From a bacterium (GTDB lineage: Bacteria; UBP15; UBA6099), in the NCBI GenBank assembly GCA_029573925.1, contig JAKQBV010000126.1, forward strand, positions 1 through 11,734: 11,734 nt of DNA, written 5' to 3'. Numbering within the stretch: the stretch's first letter is position 1; each line of letters starts with the position of its first letter. The position numbers and the translations under genes were made by a program. Shown one piece after another: positions 1 to 4,995 of this stretch. The notes under the pieces were generated by a model. It was not told the origin of the DNA. It did no database searches and saw only the letters and a list, made by a program, of their open reading frames with translations.

Positions 1-88
1 GGAAAAGATAATCTCTGCAAGCTTCTTCTGTAGAAAAACGCTTTTCGAATTCCATAAGTGTTTTGGGGTAATCCTCCACCGTGCTCAT
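1..88 (-). CDS. IS1595-family transposase, N-terminal fragment (runs off window)
   Basis: Reading the minus strand from the ATG at 88 gives 29 codons, beginning MSTVEDYPKTLMEFEKRF and continuing with STEEACRDYLF. The frame is open to the window edge. The pattern (FPKTLxEFxxRFxTEEACxxYL) is what I know as the N-terminus of IS1595-family transposases, just before their zinc-ribbon and DDE-type domain. Only the first tenth or so of the protein is visible, so the zinc-binding cysteines and the catalytic residues lie outside and I cannot say whether the element is intact. It points away from the hydrolase at 158. A probable terminal inverted repeat lies between the transposase start and that gene. 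Seen: the peptide. Inferred: the family assignment, from remembered consensus only. Confidence 0.75.
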   Translation of the reverse strand, partial: MSTVEDYPKTLMEFEKRFSTEEACRDYLF

Positions 89-114
89 GACGTACAATAC
101 TACAGGTTGGGGTT

Positions 115-137
115 GGTTGAGTCAAGTGCATACCCCC
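115..137. repeat. Probable terminal inverted repeat (outer end) of the IS1595-family element
   Basis: Read from 137 inward on the minus strand the sequence is GGGGGTATGCACTTGACTC followed by AACC. It lies 27 bp upstream of the transposase start, where the left IS end should be, and starts with a G-run as expected of an IS terminus. The other end of the element is outside the window, so neither the repeat nor a target duplication can be confirmed. Confidence 0.4.
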
Positions 138-157
138 TAAAAGGTGAATACTTCGAA

Positions 158-1126
158 ATGTCCCGCAGAGAATCAACGTTTCTATCGGCAACCGACGCGA
201 TTAAGATTTTATCATTTTCCGTTTTGGCGCTATTTTTAAGCGGAGGGATTGCCGCTGCCTCAATCAAAAATGAGCCTGCGTTCAAGGATGTTCCTTATGG
301 GGCGCATCAAAGAGCCGTCCTTGATTTCTGGAAAGCAAACACGGAGAATCCCGCGCCGGTCGTCATATTCATACACGGTGGCGGCTTCTATCTCGGAGAT
401 AAATCTCACGCCTCTGAAGCTGATATAAAAAAATGTCTCGAAAACGGAGTGTCTTTTGCTTCAATCAGTTATCCGTACTACCAAGACATGCCACTGCATG
501 AAATTATCAGAGACAACATCGCCCGTTCCGCGCAGTTCATCAGACACAAATCAGCGGATTGGAATATAGATAAAACCAGAGTGGTCGTATACGGCCAGTC
601 CGCCGGAGCCGGGTCTTCTCTCTGGATAGCCACACACGACGACCTCGCGGACCCCTCCCCTCAGGATCCTGTTCTGAGAGAGTCGTCAAGAGTGACAGCC
701 GCAGGGCTTATCGCCACTCAAGCCACCTACCATTTCCCCCTTTGGAAAAAACTGTTTGAGAATTACGTCGATCCGAAGACCGTAAAAGCATGGATGATGA
801 TATTGGATCAAACAATGCTTGACATGTATCACGCAAAGAACGCCAAGCAGTTAAAATCCAAAGAGTTTGAGCCGATGCTTCGCGACCTCGACATGCTGTC
901 ATTGATGGACGCAAACGATCCGCCTTTGATTATGACAACTTTCACCAGCAAACTGCCCGGCGGAGACATCCTTCATCATGAAAGACACCCTCAGGCGGTA
1001 AAAGAGAAATGCGACGCCGTCGGAATGAAGTGCGTCATCAACTTGGACTCCACTCCCATCGAAGAGCGCGTGGATATGCTTGATTTTCTGTTTGATAAGT
1101 TATCGTTAAGTTCTGGAAACGATTGA
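158..1126 (+). CDS. Secreted or membrane-anchored alpha/beta-hydrolase (carboxylesterase-like)
   Basis: 322 residues. I start at the ATG at 158, because AAGGTGA at 141-147 is a good ribosome binding site; the ATG at 107 lies inside the probable IS end. Residues 14-35 form a hydrophobic segment ending in an Ala-rich stretch (signal peptide or anchor), so the enzyme likely acts outside the cytoplasm. Oxyanion-hole motif HGGG is at 73-76 and nucleophile elbow GQSAG at 146-150 (Ser148), as in the esterase/lipase and kynurenine-formamidase-like branch of the fold. A plausible catalytic Asp is in GGDILHH (Asp270). Odd: there is no histidine after residue 277, where the family's catalytic His should be, so the triad looks incomplete. 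Substrate unknown. The gene stands alone, with an IS end 20 bp upstream. Family sure, activity not. Confidence 0.8.
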   Translation: MSRRESTFLSATDAIKILSFSVLALFLSGGIAAASIKNEPAFKDVPYGAHQRAVLDFWKANTENPAPVVIFIHGGGFYLGDKSHASEADIKKCLENGVSFASISYPYYQDMPLHEIIRDNIARSAQFIRHKSADWNIDKTRVVVYGQSAGAGSSLWIATHDDLADPSPQDPVLRESSRVTAAGLIATQATYHFPLWKKLFENYVDPKTVKAWMMILDQTMLDMYHAKNAKQLKSKEFEPMLRDLDMLSLMDANDPPLIMTTFTSKLPGGDILHHERHPQAVKEKCDAVGMKCVINLDSTPIEERVDMLDFLFDKLSLSSGND

Positions 1127-1202
1127 TTCGGCAATCGCGTATGGAGCGCTTTTCCGCAGTATCCGGATATGGTTCTACTGCTGAAATCGATTAGCCCGCA
1201 TT

Positions 1203-1949
1203 TTATTGATAATAGATTCTTAATCTAATCGCGCGCGTCTGCTTCGAGGGTAAAACCCTAAGCCCGAACTTTTCAATCGACTTGTTAGCTGACGCCAATT
1301 CCTCGGCCATTGAACCTGCGGGAATAAGTTCGGTCGAGTAAGCCGAAGCGCGGCTCGCGCTATTTGACATAGACGCGTCGAAGACGACGGGACAATCATG
1401 GCACAACAACAACCATGACTCTGCTTCTCTCTTTGAAGACGAGCTGGATTCGGACGGCGGCAGCGACCACAATTTAGCAGTTGTGTCTATTTCGGCTTCG
1501 GACGTCGCGTGCAATATTAAACCCTTCAGTCCTGAATTGATCTGTGTGAGTTCTATCTTGTGTTCCAGAGACATACTCGCGCGCGCCGTGTTGGAAATCT
1601 CAAACTCCGGCGAAAAAACAATTAGCATGTCGCGAAACCTTTTTGAATCCGGCTCGACAAAAGGAGGCGCGTCCAGAACATCCAGAAAACGCCTGACAAC
1701 GGCGTCGCGTTGAGATTGCGGCAACCCCAAATCCGTCTCGCCGGGAATGTCAGCGCGGTTGAACAATTTGACATAGCTCAAGCCTGTCTCGACTGCCTGT
1801 CGAGCTTCAGACGCCTGCTTTTGTTGTCCTGACTGCTGTCCCAACGGGACGCCTCGGCTAGCGCCTCAAGCCCCCGACGCTTTCGCGCAAGGCAGCATCG
1901 TCATTGCTGCGGCGACGAATATCGCCGCTATCGTTTTCGCGCTCGACAT
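1203..1949 (-). pseudogene. Exported protein of unknown function, interrupted by an in-frame TGA after the signal peptide
   Basis: The ATG at 1949 has a strong ribosome binding site (AGGAG, 5 bases before it on the minus strand). It opens a classical signal peptide: MSSAKTIAAIFVAAA, a hydrophobic core, then CAKA before SGA. Codon 28 (1866-1868) is TGA. After the stop the same frame stays open for more than 210 codons to the TAA at 1203. A TTG at 1844 could start the body alone, but I see no good ribosome binding site for it and it would lack export. The body has mixed charged and hydrophobic stretches, a Ser-rich patch (PPSESSSSSK) and no motif I recognise. Because a C5 run (1871-1875) sits next to the TGA, an indel or sequencing error is possible; a one-base loss opens the neighbouring frame only briefly. 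Other genes here use TGA as stop, so a recoded genetic code is unlikely. Confidence 0.55.
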
Positions 1950-1986
1950 GTGTCTCCTATCGTCTTCAACTGTCGTTTTTCCTCTT

Positions 1987-2094
1987 TTATTTGTGTCCAC
2001 ATGTGACACCAACATGAGCTTCAATCCCGTTTCGTTTTCTCACATAAGCAATAACCGCCACTGCTATTGCCACTAGAATAAGCGTTTTTATCAT
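1987..2094 (-). CDS. Small single-span membrane peptide, 35 aa
   Basis: An ATG at 2094 opens a 35-codon frame that starts MIKTLILVAIAVAVIAY, followed by VRKRNGIEAH and a short tail ending in CGHK. The first 17 residues are one clean hydrophobic helix followed by a positive cluster (RKR), as in small inner-membrane proteins with a cytoplasmic C-terminus. It lies 50 bp downstream of the epimerase gene and 37 bp upstream of the interrupted exported-protein gene, all on the minus strand, so it could be cotranscribed. The upstream sequence is purine-rich (AAGGGGAAGAGA) but a little far from the start, which weakens the call. No family recognised. Confidence 0.4.
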   Translation of the reverse strand: MIKTLILVAIAVAVIAYVRKRNGIEAHVGVTCGHK

Positions 2095-2144
2095 GCGATA
2101 AAGTCTCTTCCCCTTGTCGCTTATTCAACAAGCCCCGCTAACGA

Positions 2145-3743
2145 TTATATTATTATCAGCTTGCCCGCCCCCAACGATTCCATGTGACGCCTGAAATGCG
2201 CCTGAAGTTCAGAATAATGCTCTTCTTCGTTTTCGTCCAGCGTATCCATAATACGGTCGTAGTAAACAAGAGACCCGGAACTATCCCTATGTGTCAGAAC
2301 CGACCCGTAAGTTATATGGATAAGCTGCCTCGCGTCTATGGAGTCGAACAAGAACTCAAGATGATCGTCCGCGATCTTATTCACGTTCGGAATCATGTCG
2401 AGTTTGGTTGTCACATGGTAAGAAGCGCGATCGGTTTCAAATCTTTGAAGAGCAAACTCATGTATCTCGCGATACAGCGAAGGATTTCTTCGCGCGACGA
2501 CTCTAATCGCCGCTAGGTAACTTGTCCCGGCCGTTTTTTCATGATACAGGCCGCGAGTCGTCTTCCCGACTATCGGGAAAATCGAAAACTTGTCGCTGCC
2601 CGAATGTATGCTCAATTTGTAAGGCCCCATGCAGCGCGCGATCAGCGCATGGCTTTCAAGACCTTGATGGAATTCATCTCGGTCGCCGATAAAATCTATG
2701 CCTTTTTGAAATTCGCCGGGATACCTCGGAGCCAAGCTCTGAACCGGAACGCCCGCGCGCTTAAGCTCTACCGCCACGAAAAGATGTTCCTTCGGCGTTG
2801 TGGGAGCGGGAGTTTCGTCGACTGACATCTCAAAATCGAACCTGTCGGCGTCATTAAAAATCTCCAACAACAATCTATACATTTTGACCGTGTGGCGAAC
2901 GGCGGGAAGGAATTTTACCGCTATCCGGCGCAACTCGCTAGAATCATATTTGAACTGTTCAGTCGCGCCGCTCTCCGGATCCCGCAACATGAATGGTTCG
3001 GAGTATCTTTCAATCAAAAAACTCTTGATCTCCGAATCTGAGAACAGCGCGTCAAAAGCCTCGGCCAACTCCGAACCGGAAAGAGAATCGGCGGCGAAAT
3101 TCAGATGGTCTGAAGGATCAATTGTAAAAAAAGTAAAACCCGCCGCCGCTGTGGCCCGGACATCTTTATCCGTCTTCAAGTGGTCCGCGTCTGCGCCGAA
3201 CGGCCTTGTCCATCCTTCCTGAAACACCGCCCAGCACGCGGCATCCATCACATTTTCCGGGGTTCTTCCCGTCCGTTCCATCTCTCGTATCGACTGCTGC
3301 GCGTAGATGGGAAACATATTGAAACCGCGAGTCGCTCGAATATGTCCGGGAGTCGCTATCCCAATTCTGTCGCCCATTCCGAAGCTGGTCTTGAGTCCCA
3401 GAGGACGAGGTTTTGTGAAAGGAAAAACTTCTCTCAATCTTTTTGCGTTCTTTTCTGTCGCTTCGCAAACCTTGTATTTTATAGTTTTTCCTTCTATGTC
3501 TTCCTGCGAAATCTCTCCGAAAAATCCTTTTCCCGGTTCCCCTCCATCGACTGAAAAAACCAGAAGCCGCCGTCCTCGCCTGACTCTTTTCAAAAAGAAT
3601 ATCTCGCCGCCGTTTTTTCTCGCCGACCGCTCATAAATGTCCGAATCTATTTTTTTTAACGCCGCCGCGATATCCGGCTTCATATCTCCATCTTCCATTT
3701 TGAAGCATTCGCTCTTCAAAAGCAGTTCCGCAAGTTCCCTCAT
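2145..3743 (-). CDS. uxaE: Tagaturonate/fructuronate epimerase family protein (UxaE-like)
   Basis: 532 residues. The start is the ATG at 3743, 7 bases after a perfect GGAGG; the upstream TTG at 3770 has none and would place the SD inside the gene. Stretches typical of the UxaE family as I know it are FGMGDRIGIATPGHIRATRG (121-140), PIYAQQSIREMERTGRTP (145-162), FGADADHLKT (182-191) and, near the C-terminus, APRYPGEFQKGIDFIGD (338-354) and YKLSIHSGSDKFSIFP (375-390). The conserved His and Asp residues in these could bind the metal and sugar acid. UxaE interconverts D-tagaturonate and D-fructuronate in galacturonate catabolism, in the cytoplasm. No other uronate gene (uxaC, uxaB, kdgK) is visible here, so the exact substrate is unproven. 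A weak promoter is possible at 3774-3803. Family call fairly firm, substrate less so. Confidence 0.75.
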   Translation of the reverse strand: MRELAELLLKSECFKMEDGDMKPDIAAALKKIDSDIYERSARKNGGEIFFLKRVRRGRRLLVFSVDGGEPGKGFFGEISQEDIEGKTIKYKVCEATEKNAKRLREVFPFTKPRPLGLKTSFGMGDRIGIATPGHIRATRGFNMFPIYAQQSIREMERTGRTPENVMDAACWAVFQEGWTRPFGADADHLKTDKDVRATAAAGFTFFTIDPSDHLNFAADSLSGSELAEAFDALFSDSEIKSFLIERYSEPFMLRDPESGATEQFKYDSSELRRIAVKFLPAVRHTVKMYRLLLEIFNDADRFDFEMSVDETPAPTTPKEHLFVAVELKRAGVPVQSLAPRYPGEFQKGIDFIGDRDEFHQGLESHALIARCMGPYKLSIHSGSDKFSIFPIVGKTTRGLYHEKTAGTSYLAAIRVVARRNPSLYREIHEFALQRFETDRASYHVTTKLDMIPNVNKIADDHLEFLFDSIDARQLIHITYGSVLTHRDSSGSLVYYDRIMDTLDENEEEHYSELQAHFRRHMESLGAGKLIII

Positions 3744-3773
3744 CGTCCAACCTCCAAATGTTTCTCTCAAATT

Positions 3774-3803
3774 ATTCTATATCCACTCGCTCCGCCCAGT
3801 CCA
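3774..3803 (-). promoter_or_regulatory. Possible sigma70 promoter for the epimerase gene
   Basis: On the minus strand, TGGACT (3798-3803) and TAGAAT (3774-3779) are 18 bp apart, matching 4/6 and 5/6 of the -35 and -10 consensus. The -10 box ends about 30 bp before the epimerase ATG. Modest match; no experimental support. Confidence 0.3.
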
Positions 3804-3843
3804 CATCCCAGCTCAAAACCTATACGATAAATATTCCACAAAC

Positions 3844-3871
3844 TTTACATTTTTTCATCTTCGCTTATAAT
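3844..3871 (+). promoter_or_regulatory. Sigma70-type promoter of the flagellin leader
   Basis: TTTACA (3844-3849), a 16-bp spacer, and a perfect TATAAT (3866-3871). The predicted start near 3878 would give a 5' leader of about 180 nt before the flagellin ATG. A vegetative promoter is unusual for flagellin, which is often sigma28-driven. I looked for a TAAA-N15-GCCGATAA box upstream of flagellin and found no convincing one. Confidence 0.65.
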
Positions 3872-3899
3872 AGAAGCAAGTAGGAAAGGAGGCGATACG

Positions 3900-3950
3900 A
3901 TTAATCAAATTGAAGCTACGAGCATTAATACTATGATTCATCCGCTCTGA
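3900..3950 (+). CDS. Candidate 16-codon leader peptide with ATT start, upstream of flagellin
   Basis: AAAGGAGG at 3885-3892 is an almost perfect Shine-Dalgarno sequence, but no ATG, GTG or TTG follows at usable distance. Seven bases after it comes ATT, which opens the frame INQIEATSINTMIHPL and ends at TGA 3948-3950. ATT is a rare but real start codon (infC is the known example). The stop codon lies exactly in the loop of the hairpin at 3937-3958, and the last codons occupy its 5' arm. This geometry fits a translated regulatory leader. Seen: SD, frame, hairpin. Inferred: that it is translated. Confidence 0.35.
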   Translation: MNQIEATSINTMIHPL

Positions 3951-3958
3951 CGGATGAA
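3937..3958 (+). promoter_or_regulatory. Hairpin in the flagellin 5' leader
   Basis: TTCATCCG (3937-3944), loop CTCTGA, CGGATGAA (3951-3958): a perfect 8-bp inverted repeat. No T-run follows on either strand, so it is not an intrinsic terminator. It couples the end of the ATT mini-ORF to the ATG at 3954 in its 3' arm. It could control translation or protect the mRNA 5' region. Confidence 0.6.
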
Positions 3959-4016
3959 CAAAAACACTCAAAGTACAAACAAAAACACCCGGGAAAATAA
4001 TTTAATATTGCTATGA
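3954..4016 (+). CDS. Candidate 20-codon second leader ORF
   Basis: The ATG at 3954, in the 3' arm of the leader hairpin and 3 bases after the stop of the ATT mini-ORF, opens the frame MNKNTQSTNKNTRENNLILL and ends at TGA 4014-4016. It has no SD of its own, so translation would need reinitiation by ribosomes finishing the first mini-ORF. The frame is Asn/Thr/Lys-rich because the DNA is A-rich: an 11-mer AACAAAAACAC occurs twice, at 3957-3967 and 3978-3988. It may equally be an unstructured, non-coding leader. Confidence 0.2.
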   Translation: MNKNTQSTNKNTRENNLILL

Positions 4017-4036
4017 TGTCGGCAAGGATGTCGGCA
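4015..4036 (+). repeat. Tandem 10-mer GATGTCGGCA in the flagellin leader
   Basis: GATGTCGGCA occurs at 4015-4024 and again at 4027-4036, separated by AG, 26 bp before the flagellin ATG. The junction contains AAGGA (4024-4028), which fits the ANGGA core bound by CsrA. A second core, AGGGA (4048-4052), overlaps the flagellin SD. Two such sites, one over the SD, is the arrangement known for CsrA/FliW control of Bacillus hag. No csrA or fliW is in the window, so this is suggestive only. Confidence 0.4.
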
Positions 4037-4061
4037 TTGGTCTCAACAGGGAGGACTGAAT

Positions 4062-4940
4062 ATGACCATAAGCGCTAACTTCAACTCGGATTTCTGGTCG
4101 GCGCAAGTGAATTGGCTCGAGCGGCAACTTAACTCGACCATACAAAGAATAGCAACCGGGCAACGCATTATCAACGCAGGCGACGACCCCATAGGAGTAG
4201 GCATTGCCTTGCACCACTCCGCGAGAATCGGCGGCATTCAAAGCGCGGTGATTAACGCTGAAACTTCTCTGTCGATTCTCGAGACAGCGGACACATCTCT
4301 GATGGAGATAAGCGACATTTTAACAGAGATGAAAGAGCTTGCGATTAACGCCGCTAACGACGCGACATTGACCACAGCCAATCTCCAGACTTTGAACTCA
4401 GCCTTCGAATCCTTCAGGGATTTGATTACCTCGACTGCTGAAGCGGCAAAGTTCAACAATGTCTCTCTCCTAGACGGCACATACGCTACGCCCGGAAAAG
4501 ACTCGCAAGTCGGCCCCGACAGCGGCGGAGCCAATGTAATGTCCATAATCATGCCCGAAATAACGGCAGACACCATCGCGGGAGGCACGAACGCGCTAGC
4601 GGGCGTCACTTTGAGCACATCCGCAGACGCGCTCGACGCTCTCAGCGCTGTAAACGACTCGATAGACTACTTAAACGATGTTCTAGCCTCAATAGGTTTC
4701 CAACAACAGAAGCTGAACACGATAGTGGACAACTTGTACGCCGCTCAGGTTAATGTCGCCGCGGCGAAATCGAGCATCGTCGACGCCGATTTGGCATCCG
4801 AAATTTCTAGATTCGCCTCGCTACAGATTATCGCGCAGGCAGCCACATCCACATTCGGAACTTTCGACGCCATCAAACAGCGCGTAATTGAGATTATGGA
4901 TAAGATCGGAGCAAGTTCCTTCTCGAATTCGAACAATTAA
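4062..4940 (+). CDS. Flagellin, compact (D0/D1 core only)
   Basis: 292 residues. Start ATG 4062, 7 bases after GGGAGG. This is the filament subunit, exported by the flagellar type III apparatus. N-terminal flagellin domain, about residues 1-140: LNSTIQRIATGQRIINAGDDPIG corresponds to the family's SLERLSSGLRINSAADDAAG, then the coiled ETSLSILETADTSLMEISDIL and LLDG. C-terminal domain, about 200-283: AAKSSIVDADLASEISRF corresponds to SRIVDADLASE. The middle is only about 50 residues (TPGKDSQVGPDSGGANVMSI), so the variable D2/D3 domains are absent. Odd: the N-terminal sequence is divergent, and instead of the usual C-terminal NxxxSLLR the protein runs on as QRVIEIMDKIGASSFSNSNN. Its leader is long and structured, and a strong terminator follows. 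A minor or specialised flagellin or a related filament protein is possible. Confidence 0.9.
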   Translation: MTISANFNSDFWSAQVNWLERQLNSTIQRIATGQRIINAGDDPIGVGIALHHSARIGGIQSAVINAETSLSILETADTSLMEISDILTEMKELAINAANDATLTTANLQTLNSAFESFRDLITSTAEAAKFNNVSLLDGTYATPGKDSQVGPDSGGANVMSIIMPEITADTIAGGTNALAGVTLSTSADALDALSAVNDSIDYLNDVLASIGFQQQKLNTIVDNLYAAQVNVAAAKSSIVDADLASEISRFASLQIIAQAATSTFGTFDAIKQRVIEIMDKIGASSFSNSNN

Positions 4941-4957
4941 AACTGACTTGAACATTG

Positions 4958-4995
4958 CGCCGCGCGCGCGATTGCTATCTGCGCGCGGCGTTTTT
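4958..4995 (+). terminator. Intrinsic terminator of flagellin
   Basis: CGCCGCGCGC (4958-4967), 13-nt loop, GCGCGCGGCG (4981-4990), then TTTTT (4991-4995): a perfect 10-bp GC stem with a T-run, 18 bp after the flagellin stop. The 3' arm doubles as the final codons of the convergent glycosyltransferase (stop at 4975-4977). There is no T-run on the other strand, so it acts for flagellin. Confidence 0.9.

Noticed and set aside
1120..1137. CGATTG/CAATCG inverted repeat over the hydrolase stop codon, as a terminator.
   Set aside because: Only 6 bp, AT-rich, no T-run. A second weak repeat, GCAGTA/TACTGC at 1156-1181, has a 14-nt loop and no T-run either.
1993..2009. GTGTCCACATGTGACAC near-palindrome as an operator.
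   Set aside because: One base off symmetry and inside the end of the small membrane ORF; no promoter nearby to regulate.
2184..3636. Several plus-strand frames of 90-140 codons.
   Set aside because: All are antisense shadows of the epimerase gene, which has clear family motifs and a perfect SD on the other strand.
3823..3830. TACGATAA as a sigma28 -10 box for flagellin.
   Set aside because: 6/8 match to GCCGATAA but no TAAA about 15 bp upstream.
4009..4017. TGCTATGAT as an extended -10 promoter, or TTGCT as a sigma54 -12 element, close to flagellin.
   Set aside because: No -35 box at the right distance, and no GG ten bases upstream of the GC for sigma54; the promoter at 3844-3871 is much better.
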